Positions 4,809 through 12,394 of a stretch of 14,215 nucleotides of DNA are shown piece after piece. How positions within the stretch are numbered: the first letter of the stretch is position 1; every line of letters starts with the position of its first letter. Under the pieces are notes generated by a model. It was not told the DNA's origin and did no database searches. It saw only the letters and a list, made by a program, of their open reading frames with translations. This DNA comes from CAYTSA01 sp964440345 (lineage in GTDB: Bacteria > Desulfobacterota > Desulfovibrionia > Desulfovibrionales > Desulfovibrionaceae), in NCBI GenBank assembly GCA_964440345.1, contig CAYTSA010000095.1:1-14215 (forward strand), in the 5' to 3' direction. The position numbers were made by a program, and so were the translations under genes.

Positions 4809-6083
4809 ATGACCTTTGCCCTGGCCGACTGCAACAATTTCTACGTCTCCTGCGAGCGGGTATTCAACCCGGCCCTGTGGGGAAAGCCCGTGGTGGTGCT
4901 CTCCAACAACGACGGCTGCGTCATCGCCCGATCCAACGAGGCCAAGGCCCTGGGCGTTGCCATGGGCGAGCCGGCCTTCAAGCGCGAATGGTTCTTCCGC
5001 AAGCATCGGGTGCAGGTTTACTCCTCCAACTACTCGCTCTACGGCGACATGTCCGCGCGGGTCATGTCCACCCTGGGCCGCTTCGCTCCGCGCATGGAGG
5101 TCTACTCCATAGACGAGGCCTTTCTGGACCTGGAGAACCTGGCCTTTGACAGCGCCGTAGACTACGCCCGGGAGCTGCGCGCCACCGTGGGCCGCTGGAC
5201 GGGCGTCCCGGTCTCCATTGGCCTGGGTCCATCCAAAACCCTGGCCAAAATAGCCAACCGCTTGGCCAAAAAACGGCCCGAAACCGGCGGCGTGTTTGAC
5301 TGCGGGCCGTTGCAGGGAACCCCGGCCATGGACGATCTGCTGGAGTCTGTGGACGCGGCCGACGTGTGGGGCGTGGGCCGACGCTATGCGCGCATGTTGG
5401 CCCGCCACGGCGTGACCACCGCCCGGGGCCTGCGGGACCTGCCCGATCACTGGGCGCAGAAAAAGATGACCATCACCGGCCTGATGACCGTGCGCGAGCT
5501 GCGCGGGACGCCGTGCATCAGCCTGGAAGAAGCGCCGCCAGCCAAGAAGTCCATTGTCTGCTCCCGGTCGTTTGGCCGGCCGGTGAGCAGCCGCACGGCC
5601 ATGCGCGAGGCCATAGCCGCCTACACCGCCCGTGCCGCCGAAAAGCTGCGCGGGCAAAACTCCGTGGCCGGGCATATGACCGTGTTCCTGATGACCAACC
5701 CGCACAAGGACGAGCCCCAGTACTCCAACGCCGGCGCGGCCGGCCTGGTTGTGCCCACGGCTTACACCCCGGCGCTCATCGCCCGGGCCCACGAATGTCT
5801 GGAGCGCATTTATAAGGACGGGTACATTTACAAAAAGGCCGGGGTCATGCTTATGGAGCTGGAAAACGCGGACACACGGCAGCTTTCCCTGCTGGATTTG
5901 CCGCCCAGCGCCACGCCGCGCAAGGAAAAACTGATGGACGTGCTAGACCAGGTGAACGCCAAGTGGGGCCGGGGAACGGCCCACTACGCAGCCGAAGGCT
6001 TGGGCCAAGCCTGGGCCATGCGCCAACTGCGCAAATCGCCCCGGTACACCACAGACTGGAAGGAACTGCCCACAGCGAGGTAA
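4809..6083 (+). CDS. umuC: UmuC-like Y-family translesion DNA polymerase
   Basis: Catalytic subunit of polymerase V, copying past damaged bases with low fidelity. The 424 residues match the usual length. The palm acidic residues are Asp7 (ADCNNFYVSCE) and Asp102-Glu103 (YSIDEAFLD). A helix-hairpin-helix-like segment follows near residues 180-200, and the little-finger domain covers ~240-350. QLSLLDL at 358-364 fits a sliding-clamp-binding motif, and a DUF4113-type end (about 365-420, with KWGRGT and SPRYTTDW) is standard for UmuC. No frameshift is seen. The gene forms a two-gene operon with umuD. The nearest terminator candidate downstream is weak. Confidence 0.95.
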   Translation: MTFALADCNNFYVSCERVFNPALWGKPVVVLSNNDGCVIARSNEAKALGVAMGEPAFKREWFFRKHRVQVYSSNYSLYGDMSARVMSTLGRFAPRMEVYSIDEAFLDLENLAFDSAVDYARELRATVGRWTGVPVSIGLGPSKTLAKIANRLAKKRPETGGVFDCGPLQGTPAMDDLLESVDAADVWGVGRRYARMLARHGVTTARGLRDLPDHWAQKKMTITGLMTVRELRGTPCISLEEAPPAKKSIVCSRSFGRPVSSRTAMREAIAAYTARAAEKLRGQNSVAGHMTVFLMTNPHKDEPQYSNAGAAGLVVPTAYTPALIARAHECLERIYKDGYIYKKAGVMLMELENADTRQLSLLDLPPSATPRKEKLMDVLDQVNAKWGRGTAHYAAEGLGQAWAMRQLRKSPRYTTDWKELPTAR

Positions 6084-6187
6084 GAAGTGAGCGCGCGCAA
6101 AGCTGAAGGCGGCCGAAGCACAAGCGAGGGAACGCGAAGCCAGGGGATGCAGCGCGACAGCAAAACATTTTTCAGAACTTTTTGAAA

Positions 6188-6208
6188 CGCCCGCGTCATG
6201 CGCGGGCG
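6188..6208. repeat. GC hairpin just before the EcfT-like start
   Basis: CGCCCGCG (6188-6195) and CGCGGGCG (6201-6208) are perfect arms around the loop TCATG. The right arm touches the GAAGGA ribosome site (6207-6212) of the next gene, so the folded form could limit ribosome access. Upstream lies a T-rich stretch (6168-6184). In the opposite direction it would resemble a terminator, but no minus-strand gene needs one. Confidence 0.45.
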
Positions 6209-6220
6209 AAGGACACTGCT

Positions 6221-6949
6221 TTGCAACATATTATACGCCCCATCACCCCGGGCCGCGCCTTTGGCTCTGGCTCGCTAGACACCCGCTGCAAGCTGTTGCT
6301 GGCCGCGGGGTTCGGGTTACTAACATGGCGGGCTGGACCAGCGGGACTGGCGCTCTACGCCGCCGGTTTGGCCGGCGTGCTCATTGGTCTACGGGCTTGG
6401 CGGCGGCGGACCATAGCGCCTTTCCGGGCCATGGTAATGTTTGTGCTGGTCTGGACGGCTGTGCGCTTTGGCCTGGCACTGTGGGAAGGGCTGGCCTGGC
6501 CGGCGGCGGCGGTCCTGGCCAGCGAGCTGGGGACGCGGCTGGCGCTGCTGGCCGGGATTGGCCTGGCCTTGTCGCTCTCGGCCTCGGCCCGTGAGCTGGG
6601 CATGGCCGTGAACTGGTTCTTGCGGCCAGTACTGGGCAAAAACAGCTGGCGGCCGGCCCTGGCGCTGGCCCTGATGGTCTCCTTTCTGCCCCTGGCCTGG
6701 GAGACCATGCAGACAACGCGTCAGGCCATGGCTCTGCGCCAGGTCAAAGGCTGGCGCAACCGCGCCCTGGCCCCGGTGCAGGCCGGACTGCGATTTCTGG
6801 CTGGCAAAACCTGGGAAAAAACATTGGCTGTGGCCTCCCGTGGGCTGGACCGGCCTGAAGCGTGGCGGCCCCAATTTGACGCGCATCCCCTGCACTGGGC
6901 GACGACGCTGACGTTGCTGGCTTGCGGCTGGACCGCTGGGACCTGGTAG
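6221..6949 (+). CDS. EcfT-like transmembrane component of an ECF transporter
   Basis: This resembles the CbiQ/EcfT membrane proteins that couple two ATPase subunits to a substrate-binding S component for vitamin or metal uptake. The segment SLDTRCKLLLAAGFGLL near the N-terminus is the usual opening. Four to five hydrophobic helices follow, then the coupling-helix region with QAMALRQVKG and ASRGLDRPEAW, where the family carries two Ala-Arg-Gly-type motifs; here they are degenerate (LRQVKG and ASRG). I choose the TTG at 6221 because GAAGGA precedes it by ~8 bp; a farther TTG at 6182 would put a hairpin in the coding part. No ATPase or S component is in the window, so the substrate is unknown. 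Confidence 0.75.
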   Translation: MQHIIRPITPGRAFGSGSLDTRCKLLLAAGFGLLTWRAGPAGLALYAAGLAGVLIGLRAWRRRTIAPFRAMVMFVLVWTAVRFGLALWEGLAWPAAAVLASELGTRLALLAGIGLALSLSASARELGMAVNWFLRPVLGKNSWRPALALALMVSFLPLAWETMQTTRQAMALRQVKGWRNRALAPVQAGLRFLAGKTWEKTLAVASRGLDRPEAWRPQFDAHPLHWATTLTLLACGWTAGTW

Positions 6950-6993
6950 TACGATGCTGAGGACGCTGGATTAGCGCAACGCTATTGCTTCAT

Positions 6994-7425
6994 ATGTCAA
7001 AAAGAGCGTATATACGCAGATACGCGGCTACCCTGGGCGCCACAGGCAAGCGCCGCGCAGAAATGGCAAAGCGTAATCTGGCGCACTGCCGGGACCAGGC
7101 TGTGTCTTACGCGCTGCGGCTGGCGGTGCATCACAAAATCATTAAAGGATACGGCGAGATGCTGAACTTGCGCATAGATTCAGACAGAAAAAGTTTTGAC
7201 GCCGAGGTGCTGCTCAAGGGCGAAAGCGCGCCCATCAGCATCCGGGTGGAGCGGTACGAATTCTCGGCTGCAGACGACAAATGCTACCTCAAGCTGGAAG
7301 GCCTCTCCGCCTCGCGCGAGTGGCTCACCCTGCTCATGCGGCGCATGGCCGAGGACCTGCTGGAGGACAGCCGCTTGGAAATTACAGACAAGCGCGTAGT
7401 CAGCGCGCTAAAGGCGGTATTGTAG
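6994..7425 (+). CDS. Hypothetical protein, small alpha/beta
   Basis: I recognise no named family. The product (143 residues from ATG 6994) has a very basic first 30 residues, then a helix, then alternating strand-like segments (LNLRIDS, FDAEVLLKG, PISIRVERYEF, CYLKLEGLSA) and a final helical part, SREWLTLLMRRMAEDLLE. The start is uncertain: no Shine-Dalgarno stands before 6994, whereas AAAGGA lies 9 bp before an internal ATG at 7159, which would give an 88-residue protein containing just the strand-rich domain. The region from KIIKGYGE reads as part of the same fold, so a start between these is also possible. It ends 1 bp before the rhodanese-ferritin gene, so the two are cotranslated. Confidence 0.65.
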   Translation: MSKRAYIRRYAATLGATGKRRAEMAKRNLAHCRDQAVSYALRLAVHHKIIKGYGEMLNLRIDSDRKSFDAEVLLKGESAPISIRVERYEFSAADDKCYLKLEGLSASREWLTLLMRRMAEDLLEDSRLEITDKRVVSALKAVL

Positions 7426-7426
7426 C

Positions 7427-8284
7427 ATGAACCAAACGCAGCGCCCTGTGCAAGGGGATATTGACGCGGACCGGCTGCGGGCCATGATCGCCGACATGAA
7501 CGAGTCCGACTATGAAATTGTGGACGTGCGCCAGGACCGGGAGTACCGGCAAGGCCACATACCGGGAGCGCTCCATATTCCCCTGGCAGAGCTGGAAAGC
7601 CGGCTGGAGGAACTAGAGCCGGAGAGGACCCGGATATTTTACTGCCGTAGCGGCTCCCGCTCGGCCATGGCCCTGCGTCTGGCTGCAGAGAGCGGCCGCT
7701 TCAACGGCCCATTGTACAACCTGGAACAAGGCATCCTGGGCTGGAACGGCGCTGCAGTGCCAGACATTCCCCGGCTGGAGCTTTTGCCGGAAGAAGAACC
7801 CCTGGCCGACAAGCTGATGCGGGCCATGAACCTGGAGCGCGGCGCGCAGAACATGTACCAGGATATCCTGGACGCAGCCACCAGCCCCATTCTCTGCGAG
7901 CTGATGCACAAGGTCATCCCCATGGAGGAAAACCACGCCCGAGCTGTGTACCGGCATCTGCAAAACCACTGGGACAAGGATGAACCACTCAAGAATTTTG
8001 AGCACCTGTACGCCTCGCTACGCGGAGACATTCTGGAAGGCGGCAAGACCATGGACGAGCTGGGCCCATGGCTGGAAGACGCCAAGCAGGGCGGCTGCGC
8101 CCCCCTGGCCGAGCTGGCTCTGGAGCTGGAATTCGCCTCCTACGACCTCTACCGGTCTGTGGCCCACAAAACCGAGGACCCGGAAGAACAGCGCATTTTC
8201 GAGGCCCTGGCCGGCCAGGAAAAGGACCACGCCCGGCTCTTCATGCAGCACGTAGACGATTTCATGGAGCCGTTTCAAGCATGA
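7427..8284 (+). CDS. Rhodanese - ferritin-like fusion protein
   Basis: The N-terminal half (residues ~12-112) is a rhodanese domain with EIVDVRQDREYRQGHIPGA and the active-site loop YCRSGSRS, Cys73 being the sulfur carrier. The C-terminal half (~125-282) is a ferritin-like four-helix bundle with the di-iron pattern Glu137, Glu167xxHis170, Glu235 and Glu265xxHis268. Such fusions occur in anaerobes and are linked to sulfur transfer and peroxide or oxygen handling in the cytoplasm. No signal peptide is seen. The ATG lies 1 bp after the preceding stop, and the end overlaps the next gene by ATGA, so it is the middle gene of a coupled three-gene unit. The substrate is not predictable. Confidence 0.88.
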   Translation: MNQTQRPVQGDIDADRLRAMIADMNESDYEIVDVRQDREYRQGHIPGALHIPLAELESRLEELEPERTRIFYCRSGSRSAMALRLAAESGRFNGPLYNLEQGILGWNGAAVPDIPRLELLPEEEPLADKLMRAMNLERGAQNMYQDILDAATSPILCELMHKVIPMEENHARAVYRHLQNHWDKDEPLKNFEHLYASLRGDILEGGKTMDELGPWLEDAKQGGCAPLAELALELEFASYDLYRSVAHKTEDPEEQRIFEALAGQEKDHARLFMQHVDDFMEPFQA

Positions 8285-9207
8285 GCGCAGCCATCGCTGT
8301 GCCGCTGCTCTCCCGGAGCGGCTACGACCCGGCTGGGCTGGACCAGGATATCTCCGGCTTGCTGGAGGCGGCGGAATTTTCTTGCAGCCGCGGGGACCGG
8401 GTGCTGGTCAAACCAAACTTGCTCAAGGCCGGGCAACAGGGGCTCATCTGCACCCACCCCCAGGTAGTCCGCGCGGCCTGCGCCCGGCTGCTGGACATGT
8501 CCGCCAAGGTCACCGTGGGCGACTCCCCGGCCTTTGGTTCGGCCCGCTCCGTGGCCCGGAATATCGGCCTGGAGGATGCGCTTCGGCCATTGGGCGTCCC
8601 TATCGTCACGCTGAACAGGCCCCGTCGGCTGCAGCTTCCCTTTGGCTACTTCCTGGGCGTCTCGGCCCTGGCCCTGGAACAAGACCGCATCGTGAACCTG
8701 CCCAAGCTGAAAGCCCACTGCCAGATGCGACTGACCCTGGCGGTGAAGAATCTGTTTGGCTGTGTCTGCGGCGTGCGAAAGGCCGTGGCCCACACCCGGC
8801 ACGGTGATCAGGAGAAGCGTTTTGAAGCGCTGTTCCTGGAACTCATGGAGGCGCTGCCGCCGTCATTTCACATTTTGGACGGGATTGCCGCCATGCACGT
8901 GAAGGGCCCGGGCGGGGGCGAGAGATATGACCTGGGACTGCTGGGCGCTTCCCAGTCTGCTGTGGCGCTGGACACAGCAGTGTACGCCGCCCTGCGCTTG
9001 CAGCCGGATTTCGTCCCCCTGTGGGCGGAAGCGCAAAGGCGGGGGCTGGACGGCTCCCGCTTACAGAACCTAACCTATCCGTTAGAGCTTCCCAACGCCT
9101 TTCCGGTGGAAGGCTTCAGGTTGCCCGACCCGCTGGATGCGCAGACGTTTCACCCTGTGCAGCTGGCCTGGTCTGCAGTCAAGCGCATGGCGGCCCGGCT
9201 GGGGTAG
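8281..9207 (+). CDS. DUF362-domain protein
   Basis: The 308-residue product shows the DUF362 marks in order: VLVKPNLL (41-48), THPQVVRAA (58-66), VTVGDSPAFGSA (77-88), a central NLPKLKAHCQMRLTLAVKNLFG and a later ILDGIAAM. DUF362 proteins often come as ferredoxin-linked iron-sulfur proteins, but no CxxCxxCxxxC cluster motif is present here, only the core domain. Its function is unknown. The start codon overlaps the previous stop as ATGA, so it is translated with the rhodanese-ferritin gene. The stop is 3 bp from the end of the convergent glycosyltransferase, which leaves no room for a terminator between them. Confidence 0.85.
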   Translation: MSAAIAVPLLSRSGYDPAGLDQDISGLLEAAEFSCSRGDRVLVKPNLLKAGQQGLICTHPQVVRAACARLLDMSAKVTVGDSPAFGSARSVARNIGLEDALRPLGVPIVTLNRPRRLQLPFGYFLGVSALALEQDRIVNLPKLKAHCQMRLTLAVKNLFGCVCGVRKAVAHTRHGDQEKRFEALFLELMEALPPSFHILDGIAAMHVKGPGGGERYDLGLLGASQSAVALDTAVYAALRLQPDFVPLWAEAQRRGLDGSRLQNLTYPLELPNAFPVEGFRLPDPLDAQTFHPVQLAWSAVKRMAARLG

Positions 9208-9210
9208 CCT

Positions 9211-10458
9211 TCAGACTCCCCGTTTTGCCAACCATCGGCGGTACAGACCAGCCAAGGATTCATTGCCCGCCTGCTCGTGAAAGCTGGCCAGGGAGCGGGC
9301 CTCCTCCCTCATGGAACGGCGCGCTACGTCATTAGCCAGTTTTTGCCGCATGGCGGCGGAAAAGCGGACATATTCTTCATGTCCCGCCTGTTGCGCCGCG
9401 GCTTCAAGCGCAGCAAAGCGCTCTGCAACAGGGTGCAGCTTGGCCGCCAGGAAGCAGCATTGGCTGGCCAGTTCTGCATCGCCTGCTGTTGCAGCCGCCG
9501 TGGCCAGCCAGTCATAGCCGGACATCCACAATGGCTCCTTGCGCAGCATTTCCATGCATTCCGGCATGTCCAGACCTTTTTCCAGCCTGCGGTCCAGAAT
9601 CCGCGCCCGACGCTCAGGCAAGGCAGCGTACACAGCCAGCCCAGGCGTCAATCGCGCCTCGTATCCGTCCTGGGCCAAAAAAGAATGAAAGTCCGGGCGA
9701 ATGTAGCGCAGACGCCGTTCCTTGAGCAAAGCCGCGTTGGCAGCTTCATGGTCATGGCGCCCGGGGGTCTGGCTGGCCAGGTGGGCAATGCGGCTGGCGC
9801 CGGCCACGGTCTGGCGCCGGCCAGAGACCGCTATACCCAGGCCCAGATCAACATCCTCGCCGCCATTGACGTATTCCGGAAAGAATCCGCCAAGCTCAAA
9901 AAAAATGGTTTTGGGAATACACAGGGCTGCAGCTGTAAGCGCCTGGAAGTTACGTTCTTTCTGCACTACTGGGTGTCCAGCCGGGAAGTACTCGTACACA
10001 TGGCGGGCATAATACTGCGGTTCAAAGACAACGCCAGCGTGCTGCACGCGGCCTTCCATGAATCCCTCGCCAGGATACGTGAGCACGGGACCGCACGCCC
10101 CAACGCGAGACGCCTCCATGGCGTCCAATAGGGGCTCCAGCCAGCCAGGGCTGACCAGCGTGTCGTTGTTCAGAAAAAACAGCAGTTCGCCGCTGGCCTG
10201 GCGCGCTCCTTCATTGCAGGCGGGCCCGAAGTTCCGGTTCTGCTCCCAGCGTATGCGCATAAAACCGCCGCCAAAGAGGCGCAGGCCCAACGACTTCAAG
10301 GATGCGGCCGTGGCGTCAGTGGAGCCGTTGTCTACGACAATGATTTGCCATGCATTTTCAGAAATGCAGACGCTTGGGGCGTGCTGCGCCAGAGTGTGCA
10401 GGCACTGCTCCGTCAGGCTCCAGCAGTTATGGACAGGGATGACAACAGAAAGCTTCAC
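9211..10458 (-). CDS. Family 2 glycosyltransferase with C-terminal extension
   Basis: A cytoplasmic or membrane-associated GT2 (GT-A fold) enzyme. From a GTG at 10458 (415 residues), KLSVVIPVHN opens the Rossmann fold, VVDNGSTDAT (41-50) binds the nucleotide, NNDT (97-100) supplies the metal-binding acid equivalent to DXD, and GGEDVDLG (199-206) carries the catalytic-base region. The domain ends near residue 225; the remaining ~190 residues are helical and Ala-rich, with no family I recognise. The GTG is chosen because everything upstream belongs to the cysC coding region; it follows the cysC stop by 11 bp. The acceptor sugar and donor are not predictable. With APS kinase upstream, a sulfated surface glycan is a fair hypothesis. 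Confidence 0.85.
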   Translation of the reverse strand: MKLSVVIPVHNCWSLTEQCLHTLAQHAPSVCISENAWQIIVVDNGSTDATAASLKSLGLRLFGGGFMRIRWEQNRNFGPACNEGARQASGELLFFLNNDTLVSPGWLEPLLDAMEASRVGACGPVLTYPGEGFMEGRVQHAGVVFEPQYYARHVYEYFPAGHPVVQKERNFQALTAAALCIPKTIFFELGGFFPEYVNGGEDVDLGLGIAVSGRRQTVAGASRIAHLASQTPGRHDHEAANAALLKERRLRYIRPDFHSFLAQDGYEARLTPGLAVYAALPERRARILDRRLEKGLDMPECMEMLRKEPLWMSGYDWLATAAATAGDAELASQCCFLAAKLHPVAERFAALEAAAQQAGHEEYVRFSAAMRQKLANDVARRSMREEARSLASFHEQAGNESLAGLYRRWLAKRGV

Positions 10459-10469
10459 GCCGCCCGGCG

Positions 10470-11084
10470 CTATCCTTTGGCGTAGCCCAGCTGAGCCAAC
10501 TTGTTCCGCCAGTTGAGTTCTTCCGCCTCGGAAAACTGCGTCTTGACGCATTCGTGCGCCGCAGGCAGCAATTCCCGCTCTTCCAGGTAGCAAAGAATTT
10601 TTTGAACGCTTTCGTCGATTGTCTCAGCATCCGTACGCAGCCGCAATTCAGCCCGCCGCGGAGGCTCATAAGGGTCTGAAACACCGGTGAAGTTTTCGAT
10701 TTCGCCGGCAAAGGCCCGCTTGTACAAGCCCTTGACGTCTCTTTCGGCGGTCACTGCCAGTGGACAGTCGCACCAGGCTTCAATATAATTTTCGCCCAGC
10801 AGAGCCCGGTTTTGCTCCCGGGATTCGGTATATGGCGCTATGGCCGCCACCACGCTGACAACGTCGTTCTTGTTCAGCAAATGAGAGACAAAACCGATGC
10901 GCCGCACGTTTATATCTCTGTCCCGCTTGGAAAAGGACAGCTCCTGGCTGAAGTTTGAACGAATGATGTCCCCGTCAAGCAGTTCGGCCTTCAAGCCGCG
11001 CGATTTGATTTCTTTGTATGTTGCCTTGGACAAGGTAGATTTGCCCGCCCCGGACAACCCAGTGAACCAAATGGTGAAACTCAT
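10470..11084 (-). CDS. cysC: Adenylylsulfate (APS) kinase
   Basis: The enzyme phosphorylates APS with ATP to give PAPS, the donor for sulfotransferases. The P-loop is GLSGAGKST (9-17), followed by DGD (37-39), the FSKRDRDINVRRIGF stretch that binds APS (51-65), and NFTGVSDPYEPP (131-142). At 204 residues it matches a stand-alone CysC. GAGGTGG (minus strand, about 11089-11097) precedes the ATG. In an organism reducing sulfate through APS directly, PAPS is not needed for respiration. A CysC paired with a glycosyltransferase therefore points to sulfation of a polysaccharide or lipid, although no sulfotransferase lies in the window. An inverted repeat, TTGTT/AACAA at 11111-11123, lies in its upstream region. 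Confidence 0.93.
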   Translation of the reverse strand: MSFTIWFTGLSGAGKSTLSKATYKEIKSRGLKAELLDGDIIRSNFSQELSFSKRDRDINVRRIGFVSHLLNKNDVVSVVAAIAPYTESREQNRALLGENYIEAWCDCPLAVTAERDVKGLYKRAFAGEIENFTGVSDPYEPPRRAELRLRTDAETIDESVQKILCYLEERELLPAAHECVKTQFSEAEELNWRNKLAQLGYAKG

Positions 11085-11261
11085 TTTCCCACCTCTTTAG
11101 CAGCGTTCTGTTGTTTATAACAAGTATTTTGACACAACACTGTATTCTAATCAAGTATCGTGCCAATCTCCGTGTCAATTTCAGCCTGCCGCTTTGTTTG
11201 CCTCCAGGCGCTCCATGCGCTATTCTCGCATTGTTGCAGCAACCTTTAACTGGAGCGCGAC

Positions 11262-11582
11262 ATGAGCGTCATTGCCGAACTTTCCATTTTTCCGCTGGAC
11301 AAGGGCGACAGCGTAAGCGAATACGTGGCCCGGGCCGTGGCCGCCATTGACAAAAGCGGACTGGCCTATGTTTTTGGCCCCATGTCCACCGCCATAGAGG
11401 GCGAGTGGGACGAGGTGCTCAATCTGGTCACCGAATGCAAAAACCTTCTGGAGCCAGACTGCGGCAGGATCATCGTGCACCTGCGGCTGGACCTGCGCGC
11501 GGGCGCCAGCGGCCGGCTACAATCCAAGGTGCAAAGCGTACAGGAGAAACTTCCCGGCGCAGCTTCTGGAGCAGCAGAATGA
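11262..11582 (+). CDS. MTH1187/YkoF-type thiamine-binding protein
   Basis: A 106-residue member of the MTH1187 (UPF0045/DUF77) family, small ferredoxin-like-fold proteins that form tetramers and, in studied members, bind thiamine or related ligands. The features seen are the N-terminal strand SVIAELSIFPLDKGDSVSEYV, the conserved YVFGPMSTAIEGEWDEVLNLV and the strand GRIIVHLRLDLRAG. The tail after residue ~90 is Ala/Gly-rich. A weak ribosome site (CTGGAGCG) precedes the ATG. The stop overlaps the sirtuin start as ATGA. Confidence 0.9.
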   Translation: MSVIAELSIFPLDKGDSVSEYVARAVAAIDKSGLAYVFGPMSTAIEGEWDEVLNLVTECKNLLEPDCGRIIVHLRLDLRAGASGRLQSKVQSVQEKLPGAASGAAE

Positions 11583-12394
11583 CCCAGCCCCCGGACACCC
11601 CCGACGGCAACGGGAAAGGCGCCGCCCCCGGCGGCGGCCCGGGACAGCCCCCTACGCCGGCGCAAGAATACGAACGCATCCGGCGGCTTTTTTCCTGGAA
11701 ACCGCGCACCTGTGTGCTGACCGGCGCCGGCGTTTCAGCCGAAAGCGACGTTCCCACTTTCCGCGGCCAAGAGGGCGTATGGCGAAACCGCAATCCCATG
11801 GAGCTGGCCACTCCCGAGGCGTTTTTCCAAGAGCCGGAGCTGGTGTGGGAGTTCTACGACTGGCGGCGGCAAAAGCTGGCCGCGGCCAAGCCCAACCCGG
11901 CCCACCGGGCCCTGGCCGCGCTGCAGGCCATGCTGCCCGTGTTTACCCTGGCAACACAAAACGTGGACGGTCTGCACCAGGCCGCCGGCAACCAAAGCGT
12001 GCTGGAGCTGCACGGCTCCATCTGGACCGTGCGCTGCTCTGTGTGCGGGGTGGAGCGCGAAGACCGCGCGCCAAAGCTGGGCCCCCGTCCTCTATGCGCC
12101 GAGTGCGGCCAGGGCCTGTTGCGGCCCGGGGTGGTCTGGTTTGGCGAAACCTTGCCAGGGCCAGCGTGGGATATGGCCCTGCAAGCTGCAAAAAGCTGCG
12201 AAACCATGCTTTCTGTGGGGACTTCAGCCGCGGTGCAGCCCGCCTCCTCTCTGGTGCTGGCCGCCAAGGCCGCCGGCGCAGTGTGCATAGAGGTAAACCC
12301 GGAAGAAACGTCCAATTCGGACCTGATGGACCATACGCTGCGCGGCCTGGCTGGAGACATTCTGCCCCAGTTGGTCCCCAAGGATGCGCCGTGA
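11579..12394 (+). CDS. Sir2-family NAD-dependent protein deacylase (CobB/SIRT5-like)
   Basis: It removes acyl groups from lysines using NAD+. From the ATG at 11579 (271 residues), the NAD loop is GAGVSAESDVPTFRG (49-63), TQNVDGLH is at 126-133, the catalytic His145 is in LELHGS, and the zinc site is Cys153, Cys156, Cys173 and Cys176. Tyr93 and Arg96 (FYDWRR) match the pair that in CobB and SIRT5 binds acidic acyl groups, so succinyl or malonyl lysine could be substrates besides acetyl lysine. The first ~28 residues are a Pro/Gly-rich disordered arm not seen in most bacterial homologues. Both ends are coupled to neighbours by ATGA and GTGA overlaps. Confidence 0.93.
   Translation: MTQPPDTPDGNGKGAAPGGGPGQPPTPAQEYERIRRLFSWKPRTCVLTGAGVSAESDVPTFRGQEGVWRNRNPMELATPEAFFQEPELVWEFYDWRRQKLAAAKPNPAHRALAALQAMLPVFTLATQNVDGLHQAAGNQSVLELHGSIWTVRCSVCGVEREDRAPKLGPRPLCAECGQGLLRPGVVWFGETLPGPAWDMALQAAKSCETMLSVGTSAAVQPASSLVLAAKAAGAVCIEVNPEETSNSDLMDHTLRGLAGDILPQLVPKDAP

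Noticed and set aside
4166..5792. Long minus-strand frames opposite umuD and umuC
   Set aside because: They are shadows of well-marked genes in GC-rich DNA, where stop codons are rare on the other strand.
11111..11158. Perfect TTGACA (11129-11134) and repeated CAAGTAT upstream of the MTH1187 gene
   Set aside because: No acceptable -10 element lies 15-19 bp downstream, so I did not call a promoter; the small TTGTT/AACAA palindrome is noted under cysC only.
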